DNA from: Tenrec ecaudatus
Lineage: Eukaryota > Chordata > Mammalia > Afrosoricida > Tenrecidae
Direction: 5' to 3'
NCBI RefSeq assembly: GCF_050624435.1
Contig: NC_134546.1
Coordinates: 41,309,501 to 41,373,500 of the forward strand
DNA length: 64,000 bases
Made by a program: the position numbers and the translations under genes. Under the pieces are notes generated by a model, which made no database searches, had not been told where the DNA came from, and saw only the letters and a program-made list of their open reading frames with translations. Of the stretch, positions 34,996 through 46,873 are shown piece by piece (the stretch's first letter is position 1; the number at the start of each line of letters is the position of its first letter).

Positions 34996-35595
34996 TTCTT
35001 TTGCACTAGCCTTGCTGCCCCACCGTTTCCTTCACGGCTGCCTCTCATCTCTGTCTTACCAAGCTGCGCACAATGGAATCTGCGGCCTTGTTGTGATTAA
35101 AGAGTGCCTTCCTCACTTTGGAGATGTTGCATCGTGAGTGGGAGGTGGCATGCTGTCAGGCCTGTACAATTCTTTAAACGCCCTTTAGGAACATCTGGAG
35201 AGTCACTTCAAATAACTTTTTTCTCCCAAGCATTATGGTGTCGGAATGAAACAAGGAAGGCTTCCTTTGCCTGAGGAGTCTGTCACCCACAGAAATGAAG
35301 GCTTACCCCCCTCTTCTCTATTACAATAGCTGCCTCTTACTTTAAAGCATTGTCTGTGCTCCCTATTCAAATGTCAGTGATTGTGAATCAAACAGAGAGA
35401 ATGGCATCTTTTTAGTCAAGATAAAATTCTCTGGCTTTAGAACATAATCACAGATGACACTGTAATTCTGAGTGCTACCTTGTCATGAACTTCAAGTATT
35501 CCTGGGACTCTGAAAGCAGTTCTGGGGTAGCTTAGCAGTGTCACATGCTTTACCACAGTTACTTCTTAGATTGTGTGGCCACCTGATTTTGGGGC
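34863..35595. other. Intron 6, microsatellite and unique sequence
   Basis: Apart from the CA repeat no feature is recognised. Confidence 0.4.
34951..34992. repeat. (CA)n microsatellite
   Basis: About 21 perfect CA units. Confidence 0.97.
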
Positions 35596-35613
35596 TTTTT
35601 TTTTTTTTTTTTT
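35596..35613. repeat. Poly(T) tract
   Basis: Uninterrupted T run of about 18, just left of an antisense L1 3' end. Confidence 0.9.
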
Positions 35614-35639
35614 CAAAAAGAAAGCCTAATTTAGGTTTG

Positions 35640-36985
35640 AGATTTTAAAAAAAATCATTTTATTGGGGGCTCTGACAGCCCTTATCACAATCCTTACATA
35701 CATTCATCGTGTCCGGCACATTTGTACATTTGTTGCCATCATCATTTTCAAAACATTTTCTTTCTACTTGAGTTCTTGGTATCAGCTGCTCATTTTCCCC
35801 CTCCCTCCCTCCCTCACGAAGCCTTGATACTATATAAATTATTATTATTTTTCCTGTTGTACACTGGCCAATGTCTCCCTTCACCCACTTTTCTGTTGTC
35901 CATCCCCCTTGAAGGGGATCACATGCAAATCATTGTGATCCGTGTTCCCTTTCTCCCTCCACCTTCCCCTTCCCCTCCTCGTATGGCTACTCTCATTATT
36001 GGTCCTGAGGGGCTTATCTGTCCTGGATTTCTTGTGTTTCTAGCTCTTATCTGTACCCGTGTACATGCTCTAGTCTAGCCAGATTTGTAAGGTAAAATTG
36101 GGGTCATGATAGTGGGTGGGAAGAAGCATTAAAGAACTAGAGGACAGTTGTATGTGCTGTACTGCACCCTGGCTGGCTCGTCTCCTGCCCAGGACAGTTC
36201 TGCAAGGGGATGTCCAATTGTCTACATATGGGCTTTGGGTCTCCACTCCGTACTACCCATCATTCAAATTGATATAAATATTTGTTCTGGGTCTTTGATG
36301 CCTGATACCTGATCCCATTGATACCTCATGATCACACAGGCTGGTGTGCTTCTTCCATGTGAACTTTGTTGCTTCTCAGCTAGATGGCCACTTGTTTATC
36401 TTCAAGCCTTTAAGACCCCAGATGCTACATCTTTTGATAGTCGGGCACCATCAACTTTCTTCACCACATCTACTTATGCACCCATTTTATCTTCAGCAGC
36501 CATGTTGGGAAGCCAAGCATCACAGAATGTCAGGTTATTAGAACAAAGTGTTCTTGCATTGAGGGAGTACATGAGTTAGAGGCCCAATATCCATCTGCTA
36601 CCCTAATACTTAACATATAAATATATGGACATAGATTTATTTCCCTATCATTATATATAAATATATTTACGTATGCACATGCCTGCATTTAGACCTCTAT
36701 AAGTGCCCTTTGCCTCCTAGTTCTTTCCTCTATTTCCTTTTACTTTTCTCTTGTCCACTATCATGTTCAGCCTTCATTTGGGTTTCAGTGATTCCTCACG
36801 GTTACATTGCCCTCGATCAAGCCCCACCAGTCATACTATGCCCTCCTTGCCATTGATTTTAGATCACTTGTTGTTCCCTTGAGGTTTGAGATCTTTAGGG
36901 TCTCAGAGAGTGTCCTCTTTGCTAAAGGATCAAATACAGTGTTTTAGAAAATGTACCCTCTGTGATCTATAACTATAAGCCAATT
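35640..36985 (-). mobile_element. L1-type 3'UTR (afrotherian), antisense
   Basis: Starts with the inverse of the 3' end ('aaatcattttattgggggctc'), then mirrors the sense copy through 'ctcattattggtcctgagggg', 'gatcacacaggctggtgtgc', 'gtcgggcaccatcaac' and further upstream UTR. The longest such copy here, about 1.35 kb. Confidence 0.8.
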
Positions 36986-37027
36986 TTATCAAATGACTAT
37001 ACCAAATTCATCCTAAAGAAGAGGAAC

Positions 37028-37600
37028 GCAGCCAGTCAGGGTGCAGTATAGCACCGATGAAACACACAACTTTCCTCTAGCTCTTTGGTGCTTCCTTCCC
37101 CCTACTATCATGACCTCAATTCTACCTTACAAAACAGATTAGACCAGAGCATGCACACTGCTACAGATAAGAGCCCACAACACAGGGAATCCAGGATAGA
37201 TAAACCCCTCAGGGCCAACAAGGAGAGTAGAGATACCAGGAGGATTAGCAGAGGGTGTGGGGAGAAAAGGGAATCAATCACAGGGTCAACCTAGAGCTCC
37301 CTCCCAGGGGACGAACAATGGAAAAGTGAGTAAGGGGTAACAGAGGATGATGTAAGATCTGGAAAAAATAATCTATAACTTATCAAGGGTTTGTGAGGGA
37401 AGACGGGTGGGGGAGGGAGGGGGAAGAAATGGTGAGCTGACATCCGGGGCTCAAGTAGGAAGAGAATGCTTTGAAAATGATGATGGCGGCATATGTGCAA
37501 ATGTGCTTGACATATTGAAAGAATGTATGGATTGTGATAAGAGATGTAAGAGCTCCCAATAAAAGTATTGTTTTTTTAAAACACGCATTGCTAATGTAAA
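37028..37600 (+). mobile_element. L1-type 3' end insertion with perfect 13-bp TSD
   Basis: The 13-mer aaagaagaggaac is found at 37015-37027 and 37601-37613. The insert carries 'cagtcagggtgcagtatagc', 'gactagacca'-type blocks and 'gctcccaataaaagtattg'. Some 20 extra bases after the A/T-rich tail end in a second A run. Confidence 0.88.
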
Positions 37601-37633
37601 AAAGAAGAGGAACAATTACTTTCCTCTCTCTTG

Positions 37634-37825
37634 TCCTGGTGGTGCTGTGGATTAGGCATTAGGCTGCTAACCTCAAGGCCACTGGTTCAAACTCACCAGC
37701 TGCTCCATGGGAGAAAGATGAGGCTGTCTGCTTCCATAAAGCATCTGAAACCCAAAGAGGCAGTTCTGTCCTATCCTGTAGGGTCCCTGTGAGTTAGAAT
37801 GGACTTGAGGGCAGTTGGCTTGGTG
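37634..37825 (+). mobile_element. Afrotherian tRNA-derived SINE, full length
   Basis: 'cctggtggtgctgtgg', 'ggttcaaactcaccagctgc', 'gtcctatcctgtagggtccc', tail 'gttagaatggacttgagg'. Confidence 0.9.
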
Positions 37826-38304
37826 CATCTTCTGAAGTCCTTTGACACCTGGATAACTCCCCCTGGATGCTGTTGACTCTTCTGCAGTGGAGGTGCTGGC
37901 AGTAATGGCATTGGTCATCATCCTCTGGGTTTGTGTGCTCCGTGCTCCCACGCGCCCACAGAATCTTCCTCACACGGGACCCCTCTCTCTGGTAGGGAAG
38001 CCCCCTACCTTCCTCTCCCTTCACCTCAGCAAAACACATGTCATGTCACCTGATTTCACTGTATGGAATTAGTGAAAAGGGGTGACAGGCATCCCACAAA
38101 AGAATGGATTCAATACAGAGTAGGATATTTTTAGAAATACCCATGTTCCACGGTGATACTTGGAGCAAAAGTGAGACACAGGAGTCAGAGAACAAAGAAA
38201 AGGAAAGGGTTTTTTTTCCTTTTCTTTCTTTTTAAAAACAGAACCATGCTGGCTAATGAGTGTAGAAGAAATGATAGAATCCAAAATTACTGTCTCATGA
38301 CTCC

Positions 38305-38502
38305 AAGGAGCCTGGTAGGGCAGCAGTGAGCACTCTGCTGCTACCAGAAAGGCCAGTGGCTTTAACTCACCATCTGCTCCATAAAAAGAGATGGGTGCCA
38401 GTCTCCTTCCAGAGAGATGATAGCCCGAGAAACCCCACAGGAAAGCTCTCCTCTGCTCTACAGAGTTGCTATGAGTTGGAATCTGCTGCAGGACAATGGT
38501 TT
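38305..38502 (+). mobile_element. Afrotherian tRNA-derived SINE, full length
   Basis: 'aaggagcctggtagggcagc', 'gctttaactcaccatctgc', tail 'gctatgagttggaatctgc'. Confidence 0.88.
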
Positions 38503-39173
38503 ACGTACTAATTGTTCTAGAAAGCCTAGGCCCATCAGTGGTGAGAAGCGGTTGCGTGGGGGAGAGGTTGTTGGGGAACAGCATAGGCACACACATTCAA
38601 AGTATCCGCCACAGTGTGGTGGCTAAGACCAGAGAGGAATCCATGCTCTGACTGTAAGGGGGGCTGGCAGTCACCACCGAGAGTGATGTGACGTGTCTCC
38701 TGGCTCGATGTGGTAGCTGAGACACAGCGTTGTCTTTGCAGTGTTCTCACAGAGATGGATGACCTCGACTTATTTGTGATGGTAGTCAGATCAATGCAGA
38801 CAACCTACCTGGCCTCCTCACAATCAGCGTCATACAGGACGGGAAGTCAGGGAGGCTGTTCTAGACCTGGGTGGACTGGAAGGAACTAAGGCTTAGACCA
38901 GCAGAATGCGATGAATAAACTTTGATTGGATTCTGAATAAAAAATAAAAATTCCACATGAGGCATTTTTGGAATCATTCGGAACATTTGTATATGAACTG
39001 TAAGTCAAAAGATGTCATTGAATGCGTGTTGCTTTTCTTGGTCGCCATGGAATCATAGTTATATAGAATGGCCCTGTTTGGGGAAATACATGCCAAAGTA
39101 TTTAGGGGTGAAGTGTCATGTTTTGTATAAACTTCTTTGATGGTATGGCAAATAGGAAGTGTGTTGTTCATAT
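38503..39173. other. Intron 6, nothing recognised
   Basis: No repeat or exon identified. Confidence 0.4.
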
Positions 39174-39755
39174 CAGGAGGCTTCAAAAAGTTAATAGAAA
39201 AATGGAATTAAAAGATAATGGAACATGTGTTAGACTGGGTTGACTAGAGAAACAAATCCAGAGACACTCATATGTATGTAAGAGAGAGTTTCATATCCAA
39301 GAGTAATTGTATATTAAAAACATTCCAGCCCAGTCCAGATCAAGTCCATAAGTCTGATACCAGTTAATAAATTCTTCTTCCGACTCCTGAAACACATGCA
39401 ATGATGCTCTATGCAGAAAGATCACAGGCCAATGGGTAGAAAGTCTTGCGGATCCAGTGCAAGTGGAAACATCTCAGTACTGGCAGCGGTCTCCACGTGG
39501 CTCCTCCAGCTCCAGGGCTCTGGATGCCATTAGCATGGCTCCATGTTGTTTGTCAACAGGAATGTGTAGCAGAGAGAGTGTGAGTCTGGCCTCCAGTGAA
39601 CCATTTATTTCCATTGCGCCTCCAAATGAGGCCATCAAGCTGTGACCTGATTGACAGGCTAAACTCCACCCCATTCACTCATAACACCCTCCAGTTGACA
39701 GGAGATCATGCAACTACCATAGAATGCTTCCATGAGCTTTTTGAAGTCCTCTTAA
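39174..39755. mobile_element. Small mariner-like MITE split by an LTR
   Basis: The left end 'aggaggcttcaaaaagttaat' in style pairs with the right end, whose inverse reads 'agaggacttcaaaaagctc'. Without the LTR the element is only about 85 bp. Confidence 0.55.
39226..39721 (-). mobile_element. Solo LTR, ERVL-like, antisense
   Basis: Reads in reverse from 'tgtgttagactgggttgac' to 'caactaccata', with all family landmarks. Flanks gaaca/gaatg match at 3 of 5, weak target-duplication support. Confidence 0.8.
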
Positions 39756-39964
39756 AGTACTGCTACTACGGATCTAGTTCATACACATACAGTTTATCCC
39801 CCAAAAAGCATGTTTAAACATGCCTTTGTGATCAGTGGATGGCTGCAAACATGTTCTCTTAGGAATACACTTGTTTTGGAATCCTATGGCATCTTAAACA
39901 AAACAAGGTCCAATCCAAGCAGTGACTTCTAACCTTGCTAACCTGCAGAAGGCTTTGGAAAGTG

Positions 39965-40370
39965 GATTGTTGCAGATGCAGTTAGGTTAAAGTCCAGCGC
40001 CCTATCATTTGAGCTTCCTTGTGATACATTTATATTTGTGCTAGTTTTCAATATTTTTTGCTTTCTTTTTGATTGAGCCTTTTATCTATTTTATTTTGTT
40101 ATTCTCTTTCATTCGTTTTTTTGTGGTTGTTGTTTGTTTTTAAATGTTTTCTGCATAGGTAAACTTATAGAGACAGTAACTGGATTTATGGTCCCATGAG
40201 GGTATGTCAGGGGAGGTGGGGGAAGTGGGGAGATATTACCAATGAGTACACAAGTGAAGAAAATATTTTGAAACTGATGATGGTGATAATTATACAACTC
40301 TTTTTGATGTGAACAAACCATTGAATTGTATGATATGTGAATTATATGCCAATAAAGTTGTTGGGGAAAA
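39965..40370 (+). repeat. Family A LINE-like 3' end, best copy
   Basis: 'gccctatcatttgagcttccttg', 'agagacagtaactggatttatgg', 'ctgatgatggtgataattat' and terminal 'tgccaataaagttgttgg'. The 3' signal plus orientation suggest a LINE 3'UTR; the family is unknown to me. Confidence 0.6.
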
Positions 40371-41188
40371 ATTATAGCCTAGAAAACCTTAAAAACAATA
40401 TAAAACAAAACAACAAGAAAAAATGCAGTGACCTTTGAGGAAATATGCTAGTCGAGTTAAATCAAGGCAGAGAGGTTAGCCCAGACGGTGATGGTGACTG
40501 GTTTTAAAGATTCTCAGGGTAATATCGATAGATTTATTTACCAGACAGTCACAGGACTTTATTAGAAAGCTGGGTTTTTTATTTGTTTTGTTTTAATTTA
40601 AAACTGTTGGGTGAGAAAAAGGACAGGAAGTTGCGTGGAGAACTTTCCCCATCACAACCATCTGCCTCATCATTCATGGAGGGCAGAAAGGGCATTTGTA
40701 GAAGAATTGCATTGGGAAATTTACCCTGTTCACCATATATCCCTGATTTTCCCCCAAAAGATTTCTTTTTGCTCCCCCCAAATTCAAAAAAGATTTACAA
40801 GGAATAAAATATTAGTATTGCACGGGTGTCCAAACTGCCACTTTGGTCAACGGCACAGAGTTCTTCGAGAAAGGGCTACAGAGATGGTACCACCGCCTTC
40901 AGAAGAGTGTGGCCCTAGATGGAGGGCAAGTTGAGAAACAATAGCTTCACACTTTGATATTTCTGTTGAACAAAGGTTTCTATGATTTTATAGCATTACT
41001 TTTTGACTTCTCAAATGCAGCGCAAGTAGAGTGGACGTGGCAAGCTGTCCGTAGTCAGCAAATCTAAGGAGGTGTAGAGGAATGTTCATGGTACTGGTAT
41101 TCCCATATTTTGGTGGATTAAAAAATTTCAAAATTCAAAGAAATGTAATAGAGGTGATAAGACATAAGATTCTCAGGATTGTATGAAA
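40371..41188. other. Intron 6, nothing recognised
   Basis: AT-rich with no nameable repeat. Confidence 0.4.
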
Positions 41189-41386
41189 CATAGGTTCCTA
41201 AACTTATTTGGACTACTACTCCTTGTTCAGAAAGAAAAAAATTACTCTTTGCCCCCTTGGCAATTAAAAATTTTTACTCTCATCTATAACGAAGGATAAA
41301 AGGTACAGATCTGCTTTTACTGCACCCCTGTCCATTTGGATGCCCCACCCCTCAAGGGGTGATATCATCCACATTGGAAAACACCA
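41189..41386. mobile_element. hAT-like MITE, second copy
   Basis: Matches 1912-2096: 'ggttcctaaacttatttgg', 'gcccccttggcaattaaaaa', 'cacattggaaaacacc'. No clear target duplication. Confidence 0.55.
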
Positions 41387-41445
41387 GTCTAAAACAATCC
41401 ACTGACTTGATTGGAGTTGCTGAATATTTTCTTTTATTTATTTAC

Positions 41446-41446
<1 letters not shown>

Positions 41447-41504
<58 letters not shown>

Positions 41505-41524
41505 AATCATCTATCTATCTATCT
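41447..41524. repeat. (ATCT)n microsatellite at an L1 tail
   Basis: About 19 units with a single ATCA interruption. It directly abuts the antisense L1 3' end at 41525, where the poly(A) tail would be. Confidence 0.95.
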
Positions 41525-42205
41525 AAATCATTTTATTAGGGGCTCATACAACTCTTATCACCATCCATGCATACATCCATTGTGTAAAGCACATTTGTAC
41601 ATTCATTACCCTCATCATTCTCAAAACATTTGTTCTCCACTTAAGTCCCTGGCATCAGCTCCTCATTTTTTTCTCCTCCCTCTCCACTCCCCCCTCCCTC
41701 ATGAACCCTCGATAATTTATAAATTATTATTTTGTCATATCTTGTCCTGTCCAACGTCTCCCTTCACCCACTTTTCTGTTGTATGTTCCCCAGGGTGGAG
41801 GTCACATGTAGATCCTTGTAACTGGTTCCCCCTTTCCAAGTCACCCTCCCTCTCCCCTCCCAGTATTGCCACTCACACCACTGGTCCTGAAGGGATCATC
41901 TGCCCTGGCTTCCCTGTGTTTCCACTTCCTGTCTGTACCAGTGTACATTCTCTGGTCTAGCCAGACTTGCAAGGTAGAATTGGGATCGTGATCAGGAAGC
42001 ATTTAGGAACTAGAGGAAAGTTGTATGTTTCCTCATTGCTACATCATACCCTGACTGGCTCATCTCCTCCCCGAGACCCTTCTGTAAGGGGATGTCCAGT
42101 GGCCTACAAATGGGCTTTGGGTCTCCACTTTGCACTCCCCCCTCATTCACTATGGTAAGATTTTCTGTTCTGATGATGCGTGATACCTGATCCCTTTAAT
42201 ATTTG
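41525..42205 (-). mobile_element. L1-type 3'UTR (afrotherian), antisense
   Basis: Inverse of the 3' end 'aaatcattttattaggggctc', then 'cactggtcctgaagggatc', 'ggtctagccagacttgcaagg', 'gggctttgggtctccac'. 5'-truncated at about 42205. Confidence 0.78.
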
Positions 42206-43689
42206 CTTTTAATTGTGGAGGTGCAGTGTAGTTGACACTATGTGATTGAGTTTGCACAAAAACAAACAGAACTTGTTACCATCAAGTTGACTCTGAGCGA
42301 CGGGGTTGCACAAGGACATGCTGATGATTCCAGACTAGGCTCACAGCAAGATGGTATGACTTGAGGCTGCCTAGCCCCTTAGAGGCAGAGCCAGGACTAG
42401 AACCCAGAGCTCCTGATTCAATAGCCTGCAGCCTCTTCAGCCTGTTATTAATGCAGCCTGGGGTCTTCTCATCCTTAGTCAAGCGTTCCTTACCTGAAGG
42501 TTCTTGGAGAATTAATTGCCAAGACCATACCTGCTCTTTGTGGAGTTCCAATGTCAATCAAGGTTGTCTCCTTTTGAAGATAGGTATGACCAGTCACCAC
42601 AAATATTTTTAAAAAGGTGGTACAGCCAAATCCCCCTTGCTCAGTGGGGACATTTAATGGTGGCTTCTTGAGGAGATTTAATGAAAAGTCCAAGGGACTC
42701 TAAAGTGACATTAGAGCATAATGCATAGTTTTAGCACGAGCCCCACTGAGCTTCTCCAGCATAAAGTGGAATGTTTTGTTTTCATTAAGCGAGCTCACAG
42801 TGGGTAAAGATGTAGGTGCGGGGAGGGCAGGAGCGTCCACCACGGGGAGAAAGAAATCTCACAGGCACGCAGTCCTTGCCTTGGAAACCTTCAATTTGCA
42901 TACCACTTGTACTTACAATCCCCTCACCTCGACATCTGTTATATTAAAGTTTTGAGGCACGTACCATGTTCATAATAACAGATGGGTGCTACTTTGCAAC
43001 TCTCATCAAGGCTCTATTATTATTACTACATTATTATGTTAAAGATGTTTTAGGGTATTTGTTTTTTTGAATTTTTTATGAATAGGAAAGCACACCATGT
43101 ACTATACATTAAGACAAACATTTGGTAACCTGTTATTCGATATGAACTGTATCTAATTGCTCCAATATCGCTACAAATTTGACTTCATGAGATTTAGGAA
43201 AGGAATTCATTTGTGATCCAGGGAAATCTAGTCCTGGATTACAAATGAAAAGGGCAGACTTGCTTCATTATTTTCTAATTAGGGAGTGGGACTTTGTAGC
43301 TGAGTAAATGAGGTTTTCCTCCCTAAGTGCAATGCCTTTCTTCCCAGCAGAGCACTACATGGTTCTTGATCTTTTGCTCAAAGAAGGGCCCATTCAGCAG
43401 AGAACAAGGCCAAGCAAAAGACTAATCACTCCCCTTACAGAGAAGGGCCAAGAGGGATGGAAGCATACTGCCCCCACAGGCATCTAGAAAAGATGGATCC
43501 ACAATCTTCATTAGCTTCCGAGGTGGGGCAATTATACACTCCACTGGCAAGGACCATTCTTCCTAAAATAATAACCAATGTAAGGAAGTGGCCCTGTAAT
43601 CAGAATGCCCTGCTTCCACGGTGTGTGCAGGCTGAAATCTGATGTGTGAGACGGCATCTGGGGCACTCCTTGACTTTAGTGCCCTTGTC
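42206..43689. other. Intron 6, mostly unique
   Basis: A short SINE-tail-like stretch is possible at 42262-42305 ('gttaccatcaagttgactctg'), too small to call. Nothing else recognised. Confidence 0.4.
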
Positions 43690-43888
43690 TTTTGATTTTT
43701 TAAACGTTTTATTGTGAATTAGGTGGAGGTTTACATATCAGATGATCATTTTTTTTTGCATTCAACAAGTTAAACAACCTCCCAAACCTCCCGCTGGCTT
43801 GCCCTGTCCCCCACCCTTTTATCCCCCCTCCCTCTTGTAGGATATTATTGTCCCCCTGTACTCAAGTGAATAACTGTCTGCCTCTAGC

Positions 43889-44086
43889 CAGTGGTTCTCC
43901 ACTTTCCTCATGCCGCGACCCTCTCATACAGTTCCTTATGTTGTGGTGAGCCCCCCAACCATACAATTCTTCTCATTGCTACTTCATAACTGTAATTTTG
44001 CTACTGTTATGAATCGGGGGACCCCTGTGAAAGGGTCGTTCCACCCCCAAAGGGGTTGCAACCCACAGGTTGAGAACTGATGATCT
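43889..44086. mobile_element. SPIN hAT element inside L1
   Basis: Flanked by cctctagc (43881-43888) and actctagc (44087-44094), 7 of 8 identical. Contains 'gctacttcataactgtaatt' and 'gggtcgttccacccccaaa'. Confidence 0.88.
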
Positions 44087-44339
44087 ACTCTAGCCTATTA
44101 GAGCCTCTTCCCTTCTGCCCCTCTCATCTCTGGTAATCATCAAAGTCTGTTTCTTTTCATGTGAACATCCTCATCTTGATTTTTAAAACAACAGTGGTCT
44201 CATACAATATTCGTCCTTTTGTGACTGACTCACTTCCCTCAGCGTCTGACGATCTTCACTTAGCATAACGTCGAATCCATCTACATCACGAGGTGTTGCA
44301 CGGTTTCATCATCTTTCCTTAACTCACAGTATTGCATTA

Positions 44340-44553
44340 AGGACCCCTGGTGGTATAGTGGGTTTCACATTGGGCTTCTAACCTGACATCAGGGTCGGCA
44401 GTTCAAATTCACCACTGACATGGAGAAAAAGGAGACTTTCTGCTTCAGTAAGGATTTGCAGTGCCAGAAACCCACACGGCAGTTGTTCTCTGTCCTATAG
44501 GGTCACCAAGATTTGAAACCAAATCGACGGCGGTGAGTTGGGTTTTGGTTTGA
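44340..44553 (+). mobile_element. Afrotherian SINE inside L1
   Basis: 'aggacccctggtggtatagtggg', 'cggcagttcaaattcaccac', 'gtcctatagggtcacc', tail 'aaatcgacggcggtgag'. Confidence 0.88.
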
Positions 44554-45835
44554 GTATACCATGGTGGGTATGCACCTAAGTTTATTTCTTCATTCTTCCA
44601 CTGATGGGCATCTAGTTGTTTCCATCTTCTTGCGACTGTGAATAGTTCTGAACACGAGGGTGCATGTATCTGTTTGTACTACGCTCCTTATTTCTGCATG
44701 CTATACACCTAGTCGAGGGATTGCTGACTCACATGATGATTGACTCCCAATTGTTTCTGAAAGTGTCACACTGATTTCCACAGTGCTTATTGTTCTGCCG
44801 TAACCCCACAAGTAGTGTATGAGGATTCCAATCTCTCTGCATTTTCTCCAGTGTTTGTCATTTTCTTTAACTTTGATATCAGTGATGGTGTGAGGTGGTA
44901 TGTCATTCCCTTTTTGATTTGCTTCTCGTGCATGGCTAATGTTCTCAAGCATTTCTTCGCATTCTGGTTCACTGCCTGGGCGTTTTCTTCAGTGAACTGT
45001 CTGTTCGTGTCCTCTGCCCATTTGAAAAATTGGATTATTTATCTTTTTTCTTGTCGAAGCGTTGCAGTTTTCCATACATTTTTAGAGATTGATTCCTTGT
45101 TCAAAATACCATTGCTAACCCGCCCCCCCCCGAGTTTCTGTGTTCTCTTTTTATTAATCCGATTAAATCTTTTAGTGCACATATGTGTCTTATTTTCTAG
45201 GAGGTCCAACTCATCTATTTTGTCCTCTGCTGTCATATAATTTGTTTCTATTTTTTCCATTGATGATCTTTATATTCTAGGGTTGACATTTAGGTCTTTA
45301 ATCCATCTTGAGTTCAATTTTCTTTATGGATTGAGGTGTGTGTCCTGTTTCACTCTTCTGTGAATGGAAATACAATTTTGTCAGCACCGCTTATTGAAGA
45401 GGTTATCATTTTCTGATTTAATGTGTTTCAGCCCTTTGTCAAAAATTAGTTTTCTGTAGGCGATGGATTTGCTTCTGGATTCTGTAGTCTATTCCATCAG
45501 TCTACATATCTATTATGGTACCAATACCAAGCTGGTTTGGCTACTGTGGCTATTAGTAGGTTTGGACGTTTGGAAGTGAGAATCTCCTCCTGTATGTTTT
45601 CTCTTTGGCAGCACTTTGCTTATCCTGGGTCTCATTTCTTTCCATATAAAGTTGGTGATTAGTTTTTCTCTCCCTTTAAAGAATGATGCTGGAATCTGGA
45701 TTGGAATGGAATCATATTTATAAATTGTTCTGGTAGTATTGACATTTTTACAATAATACGTCTTCCTATTCATGAACATGGGCCATTCTTTCATTTATGT
45801 AGGTCCCTATTGGTTTGTTGTAGTTTTGGGAATGC

Positions 45836-46262
45836 CCTAGGATTGGGAGCTCATGGAATCCTATGGATTATCTCAAAATTTGTTTTCTTCTTGAGCCTCT
45901 TCTTCTGCCCATCCATCCCTGCGTCACCACCCCCATTGATTTACATTTAGTTGGGATAAGCACTACTTGGTTCCTGAACACTTTCAGATTTAGCTTAAAA
46001 TCAAAGGAAATTCTGGATATTTAAATAGAAGCAACTCTAGCATGAGATTAAAAAAATACTTTTGTTGTAGAGTTGCCTCCGGTCTTTAATATGTTTTCTT
46101 GACCTCCTAGACCCCGTGCAATTCCCTGTTCATCACTTATTAACATTTATTCCCATCCTTTAAGCAGGTGTTTACTTCAGGCGACAAAGCCCTGTCCTGT
46201 TCCCCTTGTTCCCATAGCCCCGCTGTCCTCTCCTGATTTGGGATAGCACATTTTACTGCATG
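45836..46262. other. Intron 6, nothing recognised
   Basis: No repeat or exon identified. Confidence 0.35.
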
Positions 46263-46445
46263 TGGTAGAGCACGAGAGTTAAGAACACGCTTTCTGGCGT
46301 TAGACTGCATAGGCCCAAATCTTGGCCGTGGGCAAATTACTTTACCTCTCGATGCTTTTGTTACCTCATCTGAAAATGGAGCAGAACGTTCCTCATAAAG
46401 TACCTGTGAGGTGTAAATAATTTTAAATGTACTTAATGCAATATA
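46263..46445 (+). mobile_element. MIR-like SINE
   Basis: 'cccaaatcttggccgtgggcaaattac', 'cctctcgatgc', 'ctcatctgaaaatgg' follow the MIR core and 3' part. Confidence 0.6.
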
Positions 46446-46485
46446 GGTAGTTAACATATATGCTATCTAAGTATTGCTCTGTTCA

Positions 46486-46873
46486 TCTGTCAGTTTGCCA
46501 TACTGTGGTGACTGGTGTGTTTATGTGAAGGTGGAATCTGTGCCACAGGTATTTCAAATGTCAGTCGGGTATATGTAGTGGACAGGTTTCAGTGGCACTT
46601 CCAGATTCAGATAGACTGGGAGGAAAGGCCTGGTGATCTATTTCTGGAAACCAGCCAATGATGACGATGTGGGTCACAACAGAATATCCGATACTATGCT
46701 GGAAGAGGAGTCCCGTTGGTTGGAGCAGTGCGAATGGCCTATGATTACAACACCATGCACCATGGCAGAAAGCTTTCATAAAGATTGTAGCCAAGAAAGG
46801 CCTGTGGATAGCTCTGTCCTATAACAATGGGGTTGCCATTAGCTATAACCAACTTGATGGCAATGAAGATTAA
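46486..46873 (+). mobile_element. Mini-RTE: 5' end fused to 3' end
   Basis: Opens with the RTE 5' start ('ctgtcagtttgccatactgtgg') for ~260 nt, then jumps to the RTE 3' terminus ('agctctgtcctataac', 'gatggcaatgaag') and a 'ttattattatta' tail. No coding capacity. A similar unit is at 57643-58018. Confidence 0.65.

Larger units (their letters stand above)
43690..45835 (-). mobile_element. L1 LINE: ORF2 C-terminal part and 3'UTR
   Basis: On the minus strand, 45794-45513 translates to a segment with MFMNRKTYYCKNVNT and FIWKE, matching the region of L1 ORF2 downstream of the reverse transcriptase. Further frames (45260-45039, 44952-44701) continue ORF2 with shifts. From about 44700 leftwards comes the 3' terminus. 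Stops and shifts make it dead. A SINE (44340-44553) and a SPIN (43889-44086) have inserted. Confidence 0.85.

Noticed and set aside
44701-45794. Separate protein genes with Lys-rich frames
   Set aside because: These are pieces of L1 ORF2 with frameshifts, not a host gene.
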